A DNA stretch of 64,000 bases from Streptomyces sp. 150FB (GCF_000818195.1 NZ_JTHL01000001.1:163462-227461); one strand, 5' to 3'; counted from the first letter of the stretch, positions 55,841 to 64,000 are shown. Made by a program: numbers and translations. The notes: a model not told the origin generated them from the letters alone.

Positions 55841-55883
55841 AGAGTGAAGTTCCCTAAGACTCTTGTCAATGCTTAAGTTTTTT
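55841..55883 (-). promoter_or_regulatory. promoter and operator of the esterase-peptidase operon
   Basis: On the minus strand, TTGACA (55869-55864) and CACTCT (55846-55841) are spaced 17 bp. The block 55856-55883 matches the TetR promoter block at 52952-52979 at 25 of 28 positions. The 231-bp gap also serves the divergent cupin gene. Confidence 0.78.
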
Positions 55884-56012
55884 TCGAAGCCCGCTTTCGC
55901 GACAAACCGGACGGAAGATGCCCACGAAAAAACTTGGGCCTGGCCAAAAACTTGGCGATCGTACAGAATCTGGGAGGAGTGAACCACCGACACGGACCGG
56001 GGAAGAGGCAGC

Positions 56013-56411
56013 ATGACTACCGAGATCAAAGAGAACAGCGCACCGGCGATCATCTTCAACGGACTGACGGCCGACTCCTCAGGTGAGGTCGTCCAGATGA
56101 TTCCCGGCGGTGCGAACGGGGACGGCGCCGGGATCGAATGCGGCACCACCGTGCTCTCCGAGAGCGAGGACGGGAGGACGGTGACCGGGGTCTGGCGCTG
56201 CGAACCGTGTGACTGGGCGCCGATGGAGATCGGGGAACGTGCCGAGTTCTTCCAGGTACTGGAGGGCTCCATCGTGCTGTGCCAGGACGGCGGCGAACCC
56301 GTCGAGGCGGGTGTCGGCACCAGTGTGTACACGCCGCCCGGCTGGGTCGGCACCTGGCGGGTACCCACCCGGCTGCGGAAGAGCTTCGTGACGTTCTATC
56401 CCTCGGCCTGA
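56013..56411 (+). CDS. cupin-domain protein (DUF861/EutQ-like)
   Basis: A 132-residue single cupin of the cupin-3 type. The barrel runs from the VTGVWRCEPCDWAPMEIGERAEFFQVLEGSIVL strand-loop-strand to the PPGWVGTWRVPTRLRKSF motif. The usual metal His residues of the first cupin motif are absent and only acidic residues remain, so a binding or isomerase role is as likely as dioxygenase. GGGAGGAG lies about 35 bases upstream, and ATG 56013 has GGCAGC near it. It is divergent from the esterase operon and may share its operator. Confidence 0.8.
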   Translation: MTTEIKENSAPAIIFNGLTADSSGEVVQMIPGGANGDGAGIECGTTVLSESEDGRTVTGVWRCEPCDWAPMEIGERAEFFQVLEGSIVLCQDGGEPVEAGVGTSVYTPPGWVGTWRVPTRLRKSFVTFYPSA

Positions 56412-56412
56412 C

Positions 56413-56463
56413 GCGACAGTCCTCGCGCGACATTCCTTACACGACAGTCCTTACACGACAGCG
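56413..56463. repeat. short degenerate tandem repeat between convergent genes
   Basis: About 3.5 copies of a 14-15 bp unit, roughly CGACAGTCCTTACA, lie in the gap after the cupin gene. The third copy is the clearest. The gap ends in G/C-rich inverted stretches that may terminate both convergent genes. Confidence 0.55.
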
Positions 56464-56544
56464 ACACGGCCCGGTGCCCGGACCGCCCGGCAGGGAAATC
56501 CCCTACCAGGCGGCCCGGCCACCGGTCTTGTCGTTCCACGGGGG

Positions 56545-58671
56545 TCAGAAGCCCACTCCGGTGTCCTGCGCGCTGAGCACACCGTGCGCGTCCAGAGCGA
56601 TCGCTCCGCCGGGGTGGACCAGCAGTGGATTGACTTCGAGTTCGGTGAGTTCCGGGTGTTCGGCGGCGGCCAGCGCCACCGCGCAGACCGCCGCGGCGGC
56701 GGCCTCGGTGTGGATGCCCGGCGCTCCACGCCATCCGCCGAGCAGGGCCGCATGGCGAAGCTCACGGAGCAGTTCCCCGGCGTGCTCGGTGGTCAGTGGC
56801 GCGAACGCGACCACCGTGTCCGGTACGAGTTCGGCGGTCACACCCCCCATGCCGACCATGACCACCGGGCCGAACGAGACGTCGCGGCGTACGCCGACGA
56901 TGAGTTCGTGTGCGTGCTGGGGTGTCGCCATCGCTTCGACGGTGAAGGACACCGCGCCGGTCGCCTTCTCCATCCGGGCGAAAGCGGCGCGCAGGGCGGT
57001 CTCCTCCGCCACCCCGAGCGCGACACCGCCGGCCTCGGTCTTGTGTGCGAGGCCCATCGCCTTCAGCGCCAGCGGGTAGCCCACCAACTCGGCGGCGGCC
57101 ACCGCCTCTTCCGCCGTGGAGACGAACTCCGCCACCGGGAAGGTCACCCCGTACGAGGCGAGGAGTTCCCGGGCGCTCGCGTAGTGGGCGTCGACCAGCG
57201 GCCGGCCCGCAGGCGCGGGTACGGGTGTCAGAGGCTCGGGCGGGCGCAGCAGGCGCGCCGCGTGGGCCAGTGCGCCGGCCGCCTGCTCGACGCGCTCGTA
57301 CACCGGGATCCCGCGCCGTCTGAGCACGGCGAGCGCGGGCGTGTCACGAGCCATGGTGTGGACCACGAGAGGTCTTCCCGACTCGGCGGACGCGTCCGCC
57401 AGGGCGTGCGCCACCTCGCTCTCCTCGACGAGCTGGGCGGGGTTGGCCCGCGTGTAGTCACCGAAGTACCCCGTCAGCAGCACCGCGTCCACATCACCGG
57501 AGCGGAGCAGTTCCCCCGAGACGCGGGCGTACGTGGAGAGGTCGGCCTCGCCCGATCCCGCCAGGTCGACCGGGTTGCCGCAGTCGGCGGCGGCGTTCAG
57601 GTGAGCTCCGACCGCCCGCTCCGTCGGCGCGGACAGGGACGGCACCTCCAGTCCCGCTGCCGTCAGGGTGTCGGCGGCCAGTCCTCCCTGTCCACCGCTG
57701 TCGCCCACCACGGCGATCCGGTGGAGCCGCCCGGCCGCCGCCGGAGCGGTGGTACGCCGGGTGTGACCGGCCAGCAAGTAGGTGGCGACGTCGACGAGTT
57801 CGCCCGCCGTGTCGAGCAGCAGCGCCCCCGTGTCCCGGCACATCGCAGCGACGGTGGCGTGCTCGCTGACCAGAGCGCCGGTGTGGGAAGCCGCCGCCCG
57901 GCCTGATGCGGGGCTGCGCCCCACCGTGAGAAGCAGGACGGGTTTGCCGGCGGCCCGAGCGGCGGCGAGCGCGCCGGCGAGGCGCCGGCCGTCCTTGAAA
58001 TCCTCGACGTACGCGCCGATCACACGCGTCTGCTCGTGTCTGACGAGCGCCCCCAGCGCGTCGGCCGCGTCGATGTCGCGCTGGTTGCCGAGCGAGACGA
58101 CACGGGAGAAGCCCTCCCCCGCCCGGTCGAGCATCCGGCCGATCTCCAGGGCGAGACTGCCGCTCTGCGAAACCAGGCCCATCCCGCCCGTCGGGAAGTC
58201 TCCCCAGCTCAGGCGCAGTTCAGTGGTCGTGTCGACCACGCCCATGCAGTTGGGTCCGAGCAGCCGGCCGCCACGCGAGGTGATCTCGCGGGCCAGCGCG
58301 CGTTCGTCGTCCGCGTCGGTACCGCCCGCCGTGATGACGGTGAAGAAGCGGCTTCCCAGCTCCAGTCCCTCACGCACCACCTGCCGGACATATTCGGGCG
58401 GTACGGCGACCACGACGTGCTCCGGTACGGCCGGCAGCGCGCCGAGAGCGGGCAGGAAGGGCTCGCCCAACAGGGCGCCGCCGCGTCGGTTGACCAGATG
58501 CACGGTGCGTCGCCCCGCTCCGGCCAGTGCGCCCGAGGCGAGCCAGTAACCCCATTTCGCGGGGTTCTCCGAGGCTCCGACCACCGCTATCGACACCGGG
58601 TCGAACAGCGGCCCCAGGCCGTCGTCCGCCGGCCGGCGCACTGTGCCCGTACCGGCCCGGAATGACGTCAC
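56545..58671 (-). CDS. NDP-forming acyl-CoA ligase (acetate-CoA ligase family)
   Basis: A 708-residue fused ligase. The CoA-binding part (about 20-150, VAVVGASENPAKWGY) comes first, followed by the succinyl-CoA-ligase-like domains with the phospho-His in ASHTGALVSE. The ATP-grasp half starts near residue 490 (ASYGVTFPVAEFVSTAEEA) and includes ALKAMGLAHKTEAGGV. It interconverts an acid, CoA and ATP with acyl-CoA, ADP and phosphate. GTG 58671 was chosen because it overlaps the preceding stop by 4 bp (GTGA); a GTG three codons earlier is possible. In context it activates the acid made by the aldehyde dehydrogenase. Confidence 0.88.
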   Translation of the reverse strand: MTSFRAGTGTVRRPADDGLGPLFDPVSIAVVGASENPAKWGYWLASGALAGAGRRTVHLVNRRGGALLGEPFLPALGALPAVPEHVVVAVPPEYVRQVVREGLELGSRFFTVITAGGTDADDERALAREITSRGGRLLGPNCMGVVDTTTELRLSWGDFPTGGMGLVSQSGSLALEIGRMLDRAGEGFSRVVSLGNQRDIDAADALGALVRHEQTRVIGAYVEDFKDGRRLAGALAAARAAGKPVLLLTVGRSPASGRAAASHTGALVSEHATVAAMCRDTGALLLDTAGELVDVATYLLAGHTRRTTAPAAAGRLHRIAVVGDSGGQGGLAADTLTAAGLEVPSLSAPTERAVGAHLNAAADCGNPVDLAGSGEADLSTYARVSGELLRSGDVDAVLLTGYFGDYTRANPAQLVEESEVAHALADASAESGRPLVVHTMARDTPALAVLRRRGIPVYERVEQAAGALAHAARLLRPPEPLTPVPAPAGRPLVDAHYASARELLASYGVTFPVAEFVSTAEEAVAAAELVGYPLALKAMGLAHKTEAGGVALGVAEETALRAAFARMEKATGAVSFTVEAMATPQHAHELIVGVRRDVSFGPVVMVGMGGVTAELVPDTVVAFAPLTTEHAGELLRELRHAALLGGWRGAPGIHTEAAAAAVCAVALAAAEHPELTELEVNPLLVHPGGAIALDAHGVLSAQDTGVGF

Positions 58672-59855
58672 CGGTACCACCCGAACCGTTCAGCGATGAC
58701 CGGGAGCCGTTCGGTGACGAGGGCGTGTGCCGCGTCGCGAGGTGTCGTGCCGTCCGCCTCGGCACGTACGAGCATCTGCTCGACGAGGGTGCGCATGGAG
58801 CGCCGGACATGGGCGAAGGCGGCGTCCGCGTCCGCCTCGACGTCGCCGAACAGCGTCCACCACCACCAGGCGTTCGTACCGGAGTTGACGACGACGTCCG
58901 GCAGTACGGTGATGCCCCGGCTCACCAGCCGCTCCTCGGCCACCGGCAGCACCGGCATGTTGGCGGCCTCCACGATCCAACGCGCCGTGACGCGCTCCTG
59001 GTTGGTGACGTCGATGACATAGGAGACGGCGGCCGGGATGAGGACCTCCACGTCGGCGTACAGCCAGGCGTCGCCGGGGAGTTCCTCGTCGCCGGGCCCA
59101 AGTGCCGTACGGTCGACCGTCCCGTAGGCGTCCCTGGCCCGCAGCAGGCGCTCGATGTCCAGGCCCTCCGCGTTGCTGATCGTCCCCTTGACGTCGGCGA
59201 CCGCGACGATCCGCAGGCCGGCCTCCGTCAGGAAGCGCGCTGTCGCGCCGCCCATCGTGCCGAGGCCCTGGAGGGAGACCCTGGCTCCCTCGGGGGCCAC
59301 ACCGGCCCGGTCGAGAGCGACGAGCACCGACTCCGCGACGCCGCAGCCGCCCACGAGTGCGTCAAGTCCGATGCCGCCCACCTCGATGGCGAAGGCGTCG
59401 GCGAGCCGCCGCCGGGCGGCCGTCTCGTCGTCCAGCAAGGGGTAGACGGCCTGGATGGAGGAGACGAGGCCCGCTTCGGCCGCCGCCCTGTCCACCACGT
59501 CCTGCGTCAGGCCGAGGTCCTCCCCCATCGTCCAGAACGATTCGATGTACGGCCGCACGGCCCGCAGATAACGCACCAGAACGGCGTACGCCTCCGGGTC
59601 GGCGGGGTCGCAGTCGATGCCGCCCTTCGCTCCGCCCAGCGGGATGTACCGGCTCACCGGGTTGTAGTGCAGGGCCTCCTTCATCGTCATGCCCCGTGCC
59701 AGCTCGGCCACTTCGTCCAGCGTGCAGCCGGAGCGCATGCGCAGGCCGCCGCTGGAGATACCGCGCACCAGGCGGTCCACGACGAGATGGCCCTGTCGGC
59801 CGGTGACGTGGTCGGTCCAGGTCAGGGTGATCAACGGCGGGTTGCTGATGGTCAT
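58668..59855 (-). CDS. Glu/Leu/Phe/Val-type amino acid dehydrogenase
   Basis: A 395-residue NAD(P)-dependent dehydrogenase. The substrate Lys is in MTMKEALHYNP, the catalytic Lys in PLGGAKGGIDCDP, and the nucleotide-binding turn in LQGLGTMGGATARFL. The motifs are those of the family that oxidatively deaminates glutamate, leucine or phenylalanine; the side-chain preference cannot be read with confidence. ATG 59855 overlaps the decarboxylase stop by 4 bp. It would feed 2-oxo acid to that decarboxylase. Confidence 0.9.
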   Translation of the reverse strand: MTISNPPLITLTWTDHVTGRQGHLVVDRLVRGISSGGLRMRSGCTLDEVAELARGMTMKEALHYNPVSRYIPLGGAKGGIDCDPADPEAYAVLVRYLRAVRPYIESFWTMGEDLGLTQDVVDRAAAEAGLVSSIQAVYPLLDDETAARRRLADAFAIEVGGIGLDALVGGCGVAESVLVALDRAGVAPEGARVSLQGLGTMGGATARFLTEAGLRIVAVADVKGTISNAEGLDIERLLRARDAYGTVDRTALGPGDEELPGDAWLYADVEVLIPAAVSYVIDVTNQERVTARWIVEAANMPVLPVAEERLVSRGITVLPDVVVNSGTNAWWWWTLFGDVEADADAAFAHVRRSMRTLVEQMLVRAEADGTTPRDAAHALVTERLPVIAERFGWYR

Positions 59856-61543
59856 GCGCCCTCCTCGGCGATGGTGATGACAGTGACGGCCGGTGTGTCC
59901 AGGGCCCGGACGAGCACGGAGGCGAGCTCGTCCACGCGGGAGACCCTGACGCCGTTCCCGCCGTAGGCGCGGGCCAGCGCGGGCAGGTCGACCGGTGCGT
60001 GGTCGACGGCGAGAGGTGTGTCGCCGCGCGCGATCATCTCGTCGCGGATCTCGCCGTAACCGCCGTTGTCGAACACCACGACGGGCAGCGGTAGTCCCAA
60101 CTGGGCGGCGGTGGCGAGTTCCTGTACGGAGAACTGGAGTCCTCCGTCGCCGCTCAGCGCGACGACCTGACGGGCGGGGAACGCCACCTTCGCCCCGACG
60201 GCGGCGGGCAACGCGTATCCGAGGGTGCCGAATCCGGTGGGGTGCAGGAACCGGCCCCGGGCGCCGGTGCGCAGATGCGGCAGGGCGCCGTAGTAGCAGC
60301 ACTGGGCGCTGTCGGAGGTGAGAATCGCGTCGTCGGCCAGCACTCGGCCGATCACGTCGAGCCAGGGCGTCCAGCGGAGGTCGCGGGTACGGGTCTCCGC
60401 GTCGCGCTTCGCCCTCAGGTCCGTGACCGCGCGGGCGCTCTCCTCCGTCCGCCCGGACGGGGCCCCCGGCAGCGCTCCCACCAGCAGGGGCAGGGTGGCG
60501 CGGGCGTCACCCACCAGGGAGACGTCCGCGGGTATCCCGGTGTACATCTGCGCCGGGTCGATGTCGAGCCGTACGAGCCGGCCGCGCGGCGCGGGCGGAG
60601 CGCTCCAGAAGTCCGACTCGGCCAGTTCCGTACCGACGGCGAACAGCACGTCCCGGTCGGCCAGCCACTCCTGGACGGCGGGGCTGTGCAGGGAGACCCC
60701 GAGCGACAGCGGGTGATGTTCGTCAACGACGCCTTTGCCGTTGGCCGTTGTCACCACCGGCGCGGCCAGCCGTTCGGCCAGGGCGAGGCAGTCGCCGGAG
60801 GCGGCGAGCGCTCCGCCGCCCAGGACGATCCCGGGCCGCTCGGCGGCGGCGAGCGCGCGTACCGCCCGTTCGATCGCGGAGCTGTCTGCCGCATGCGGCG
60901 CGACGGTGGGTGCTCGGCGCGGTGCGCCGGGACGGTACGCGGCTTCCAGCAGGTCGAGGGGGACCTCGATGTGGGCGGGGCGGGGCCGGCCCGTCCGGAA
61001 GTACGTGAACGCGCGGGCGACGGCGATCTCGATCTCCTCGACGGAGGAGACCCGGTGGCTGAAGCCGGCGACATGGGAGAGCGCGCCGGTCTGACTCCGC
61101 GTCTCGTGCAGCAGACCGGTGGACTGGACGGGATGGTTCGACGGCATGCCCGGCGAGAGCACCAGCAGGGGCACGCTGTCGGAGTACGCCTGGCCCACGG
61201 CGGCCGCGATGTTCAGCAGCCCGGGTCCTGTCGTGGTGAGGGCGACGCCGGGGGTGCCACTGGCGCGTGAGTAGGCGTCAGCCGCGTAACCCGCTCCCTG
61301 TTCGTGGCGCGGGGCGGTGTGGTCGATGCCGTGGGCGCCAAGGTGCCGGTAGATCTCGAGGTTGTGGGTGCCGGGGATGCCGAAGACATGGGTCACACCG
61401 TGCGCCGCCAGCGCGCGTACGAGCGACTCCCCGCCGGTGATCGGCCCCGGGACGTGCTGCGGGGCGTACTGCGAGGCCTGGTCCGGAACGTGCTGCCGGA
61501 CCTGCTCCTGGACGTGCTCCGCGCCCGGCCGTGCGCCGGTCAC
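59852..61543 (-). CDS. ThDP-dependent 2-oxo acid decarboxylase (AruI-like)
   Basis: A 563-residue thiamine-diphosphate enzyme of the acetolactate-synthase/benzoylformate-decarboxylase fold. After a Gln/His-rich tail of about 32 residues come the activating Glu in PRHEQGAGYAADAYSR, the GPG turn TTTGPGLLNIA, and the ThDP-Mg motif SGDGGLQFS ending in FDNGGYGEI. The N-terminal stretch GVTHVFGIPGTHNLEIYR resembles 2-ketoarginine decarboxylase (AruI) more than acetolactate synthase. It probably decarboxylates a 2-oxo acid to an aldehyde. GTG 61543 overlaps the acyl-CoA dehydrogenase stop by 4 bp (GTGA). Confidence 0.87.
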   Translation of the reverse strand: MTGARPGAEHVQEQVRQHVPDQASQYAPQHVPGPITGGESLVRALAAHGVTHVFGIPGTHNLEIYRHLGAHGIDHTAPRHEQGAGYAADAYSRASGTPGVALTTTGPGLLNIAAAVGQAYSDSVPLLVLSPGMPSNHPVQSTGLLHETRSQTGALSHVAGFSHRVSSVEEIEIAVARAFTYFRTGRPRPAHIEVPLDLLEAAYRPGAPRRAPTVAPHAADSSAIERAVRALAAAERPGIVLGGGALAASGDCLALAERLAAPVVTTANGKGVVDEHHPLSLGVSLHSPAVQEWLADRDVLFAVGTELAESDFWSAPPAPRGRLVRLDIDPAQMYTGIPADVSLVGDARATLPLLVGALPGAPSGRTEESARAVTDLRAKRDAETRTRDLRWTPWLDVIGRVLADDAILTSDSAQCCYYGALPHLRTGARGRFLHPTGFGTLGYALPAAVGAKVAFPARQVVALSGDGGLQFSVQELATAAQLGLPLPVVVFDNGGYGEIRDEMIARGDTPLAVDHAPVDLPALARAYGGNGVRVSRVDELASVLVRALDTPAVTVITIAEEGA

Positions 61544-62697
61544 AGGGACCTCGAGATGACCAGGCGCATGATGTCGGAGGTGCCTTCCTCGATCTCTTCG
61601 AGCCTGGCGTCACGCGTCCACTGTTCGACCGGATGCTCGCGCGAATAACCCCACCCGCCCAGCGTCTGTACGGCGGCCCAGGTGCAGTAGGCGGCGGTTT
61701 CGGATGCGGTGAGCTTGGCCATGGCGGCCTCGGCCCGGGCGTCGAGTCCCAGGTCGAGGCGGCGGGCGGCCCGCCATGTCATGAGGCGTGCCTGCTCGAT
61801 GCGGGTGCGCATGTCGGCGAGGCGGAAGGCCACAGCCTGGTGCTCGATGATCGGCTTGCCGAACTGCTCGCGGTCACGGGCGTAGTCACGCGCGTACTCG
61901 TACGCGGCGCGCGCCACCCCGGTGGCCGCGGCGCCCAGGACCGTACGGGAGATGTCGAACGTCCGCATGAGGCCGGTGAATCCCTGGCCTTCGTCGCCGA
62001 GCCGCTGTGTCTCGGGGACGAGGACGTCGGAGAGGAAGACCTCGCGGCACACGATGGCGCGCTGGCCCATCTTCCGCATGGGCTCGCCGAAGGCGACACC
62101 TTCGGTGTCCTTGCGGAGCAGAAACGCTGTGACGCCGCGTGAGCGCTGTTCCGGGTCCGTCTTGGCGAACACGACGTACTGCCGCGCCTCACCGGCGTTC
62201 GAGATCCACGCCTTCTGCCCGTTCAGGACGTAACCGTCCTTCGTGCGGCGCGCGGTCGTGGTGATCGAGGCCGCGTCCGAGCCGGCGCCGGGTTCGGTGG
62301 TGGCCAGCGCCGTCATGGGCGAGTCGGGGCCCGCGAGCGGGGCGAGCCAGTCGTGCTTCTGCTGTTCGGTGCCGAGTTCAAGGACGGGGTCGGCGAAGAA
62401 GCCGTTGGAGCACAGGAGGTTGCCGATGCCGAGGTCGCCGACGCACAACTCCTCCTGGACCAGGCACTGGGTGAAGACGTCGGTGCAGCCACCACCGCCG
62501 TACTCCTCGGGCAGCATGAATCCTGTGATGCCGACCTGTGCGGCCTTGCGCCACAGATCCCACGGCGTGTGTACGTCGGCCTCGTCGACCTCGCGGGCCC
62601 GCGGGCGGATCTCGTCCCGGGCGAACGCCGCGGCGAGGTCGATGATGTCGCGCTGCTCGGTCGTGAGCGCGACGAGCTCGGTGGGCAGGTCTGACAC
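61540..62697 (-). CDS. acyl-CoA dehydrogenase
   Basis: A 385-residue flavin acyl-CoA dehydrogenase. Signatures are ALATTEPGAGSDAASI and, at the C-terminus, QTLGGWGYSREHPVEQWTRDARLEEIEEGTSDIMR, where the catalytic Glu lies. It introduces the 2,3 double bond in an acyl-CoA. GTG 62697 was chosen because GGAGG lies about five bases upstream; the frame is open 30 codons further without support. It is first in the four-gene operon and divergent from the aldehyde dehydrogenase. Confidence 0.92.
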   Translation of the reverse strand: MSDLPTELVALTTEQRDIIDLAAAFARDEIRPRAREVDEADVHTPWDLWRKAAQVGITGFMLPEEYGGGGCTDVFTQCLVQEELCVGDLGIGNLLCSNGFFADPVLELGTEQQKHDWLAPLAGPDSPMTALATTEPGAGSDAASITTTARRTKDGYVLNGQKAWISNAGEARQYVVFAKTDPEQRSRGVTAFLLRKDTEGVAFGEPMRKMGQRAIVCREVFLSDVLVPETQRLGDEGQGFTGLMRTFDISRTVLGAAATGVARAAYEYARDYARDREQFGKPIIEHQAVAFRLADMRTRIEQARLMTWRAARRLDLGLDARAEAAMAKLTASETAAYCTWAAVQTLGGWGYSREHPVEQWTRDARLEEIEEGTSDIMRLVISRSL

Positions 62698-62787
62698 GAG
62701 GCCTCCAGAAAGGGACGGGAGCGGCAAAGCCCGGGACGGATGTGTGGGTGGCGGACCGGTAGGCCGAGGGACGGGCCGGCGGATCAC

Positions 62788-62807
62788 TACTGACTCGCGG
62801 TTCAGTA
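62788..62807. promoter_or_regulatory. operator copy 1 between divergent catabolic operons
   Basis: TACTGA-N8-TCAGTA is a perfect inverted repeat with an 8-base centre, 90 bp before the acyl-CoA dehydrogenase start. Confidence 0.65.
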
Positions 62808-62842
62808 TGAGAAGCGGCGCGGATCCGTGTCAATGGATGTCT

Positions 62843-62862
62843 TACTGATCGATTGGTCAGTT
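62843..62862. promoter_or_regulatory. operator copy 2 between divergent catabolic operons
   Basis: TACTGA-N8-TCAGTT repeats the first operator with the same 8-base spacing, 55 bp away. It lies within the 298-bp divergent gap, in which no gene was seen. Confidence 0.62.
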
Positions 62863-62995
62863 ACGGTGTCGCCCGGCAGGCGCTCGGCCGCAGACGCCCC
62901 TCAGGGCGCCGGACACCACGACCCATGTGGGAGTGTGCTGCGCCTCACCACAATGTTCCACGGCCCCCGCCGTACTACGGGAATGGAGACCCGTC

Positions 62996-64000
62996 ATGGA
63001 TTTCAGGACGCTCGACCAGCAATTGATCGACGGCACCTGGCGCGCCGGCTCCCTGGGCAAGGAGCTGGTCGACCGGAATCCGTACGACGGCTCGCAGGTC
63101 GCCGTCTTCGCGCTGGCGGACAAGAACGACGTGGACGCCGCCTACCGCGCGGCCGAGCGGGCGCAGGCGGAGTGGGAAGCGGTCAACCCGTTCGCCAAAC
63201 GGGCGATATTCGAGGCCGCGGCCCGCTACGTCGAGTCTCACACCGAGGACATCACGGAGATCATCCTCGACGAGCTCGGCGGCACCAGGCTGAAGGCGGC
63301 CTTCGAGATCGGGCTCGTCCTCGACATCATCAGGGAGGCAGGCACCTTCCCGCTGCGCATGGACGGGCAGATCCTGCCCTCCACCATCCCCGACACCGAG
63401 AACCGGCTCTACCGAAGGCCGGTCGGCGTGGTCGGGGTCATCAGCCCCTTCAACTTCCCGTTCTTCCTCTCCGCCAAGTCGGTCGCGCCGGCGCTGGGCG
63501 CCGGCAACGGCGTCGTACTGAAACCGCATGAGGATTCGCCCATCACCGGCGGCACCCTGCTCGGAAAGATCTTCGAGGAAGCAGGAGTTCCGCCCGGTCT
63601 GATCAATGTCGTCGTGGCGGAGATCCCCGCCATCGGGGACGCGTTCGTCGAGCACCCGGTGCCCTCGGTCATCTCCTTCACCGGCTCGACCGAGGTCGGC
63701 CGGCACATCGCCGAGGTCGCGGGGCGCAACCTGAAGAAGCCGATCCTCGAACTCGGCGGCAACAGCGCGTTCATCGTGCTCGCCGACGCCGATCTTGACC
63801 TCGCCGTGGACGCCGCGGTCTTCAGCCGGTTCACCCACCAGGGCCAGATCTGTATGTCGGCGAACCGCGTGCTGGTCCACGGGGACGTGTACGCGGAGTT
63901 CACCGAACGGTACGTCGCGAAGGTCCGCTCACTGCCCGTCGGCGACCCCCACGACGCCACCACCGTCATCGGCCCGCTCATCAACCAGCGGCAGGCCGAC
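62996..64000 (+). CDS. aldehyde dehydrogenase, C-terminus cut by window end
   Basis: 335 residues are visible, out of about 480 usual. The NAD-binding stretch SPFNFPFFLSAKSVAPALGAGN, the Glu motif LELGGNSAF and the catalytic Cys in GQICMSANR are all present. Those sequences are closest in style to benzaldehyde/vanillin-type dehydrogenases. It would oxidise the aldehyde produced by the divergent decarboxylase to an acid. GGAG lies about eight bases before ATG 62996. Confidence 0.9.
   Translation, partial: MDFRTLDQQLIDGTWRAGSLGKELVDRNPYDGSQVAVFALADKNDVDAAYRAAERAQAEWEAVNPFAKRAIFEAAARYVESHTEDITEIILDELGGTRLKAAFEIGLVLDIIREAGTFPLRMDGQILPSTIPDTENRLYRRPVGVVGVISPFNFPFFLSAKSVAPALGAGNGVVLKPHEDSPITGGTLLGKIFEEAGVPPGLINVVVAEIPAIGDAFVEHPVPSVISFTGSTEVGRHIAEVAGRNLKKPILELGGNSAFIVLADADLDLAVDAAVFSRFTHQGQICMSANRVLVHGDVYAEFTERYVAKVRSLPVGDPHDATTVIGPLINQRQAD

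Noticed and set aside
56460..56544. Possible long terminator hairpin between the cupin and CoA-ligase genes
   Set aside because: Several G/C-rich pairings are possible (such as CCGGTG with CACCGG), but none gives a continuous stem with a short loop.

Overview
The window is high-GC actinobacterial DNA, almost certainly from a Streptomyces chromosome. The evidence is strong third-position G/C, frequent GTG starts, many 4-bp ATGA/GTGA overlaps, TetR/MerR/MmyB-type regulators, and a gene set and order matching the coelichelin locus of Streptomyces coelicolor. No tRNA, rRNA, CRISPR array, transposase or integrase was seen.

Region 1 (1-1.5 kb): the start of an unidentified membrane protein, a small-multidrug-export-type membrane protein, and a divergent TetR regulator with repeated operator-like half sites between the last two.

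Region 2 (1.5-26.8 kb): a complete coelichelin-type siderophore cluster. It holds mbtH-like cchK, esterase cchJ, ABC half-transporters cchI and cchG, the 3668-residue trimodular NRPS cchH, binding lipoprotein cchF, ATPase cchE, permeases cchD and cchC, ornithine N5-monooxygenase cchB and formyltransferase cchA. The adenylation pockets read as formyl-hydroxyornithine, threonine and hydroxyornithine. Six iron-box sites sit at the promoters. One of them drives only a GNAT acetyltransferase beyond the cluster edge, and an amidohydrolase follows cchK. Neither gene belongs to the S. coelicolor arrangement as I know it.

Region 3 (26.8-45.5 kb): accessory single genes and small operons. These are a VOC protein; a TetR gene whose promoter/operator is duplicated 2.7 kb away in front of a monooxygenase-fold gene; an Ada-like CxxC protein; a HAD dehalogenase; a PEP-mutase-family lyase; an AlkA-like glycosylase; a sigma-factor trio; a TetR/membrane-protein pair under a perfect 18-bp inverted repeat; an FG-GAP lipoprotein; a DUF402 protein; a flavin oxidase; a MerR/aldo-keto reductase pair; a GAF-SpoIIE phosphatase; a flavin disulfide reductase; a TetR/amidohydrolase divergent pair; and an XRE regulator.

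Region 4 (45.6-56.4 kb): a unidirectional eight-gene array of Fes-like esterase, M20 peptidase, TetR, PLP lyase, and a peptide-type ABC importer that includes a permease-ATPase fusion. A nearly identical -35/operator block lies before the esterase and before the TetR gene, so the array reads as one regulated system for importing and taking apart an unknown peptide or ester. A divergent cupin gene shares the upstream promoter region.

Region 5 (56.5-64 kb): a four-gene, fully overlapping operon (acyl-CoA dehydrogenase, ThDP-dependent 2-oxo acid decarboxylase, amino acid dehydrogenase, NDP-forming acyl-CoA ligase), divergent from an aldehyde dehydrogenase cut by the window end. In order these give amino acid to 2-oxo acid to aldehyde to acid to acyl-CoA to enoyl-CoA. 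Two copies of TACTGA-N8-TCAGT-type operators lie between the divergent promoters. Regions 4 and 5 together are the best candidate for an undescribed uptake-and-catabolism system.
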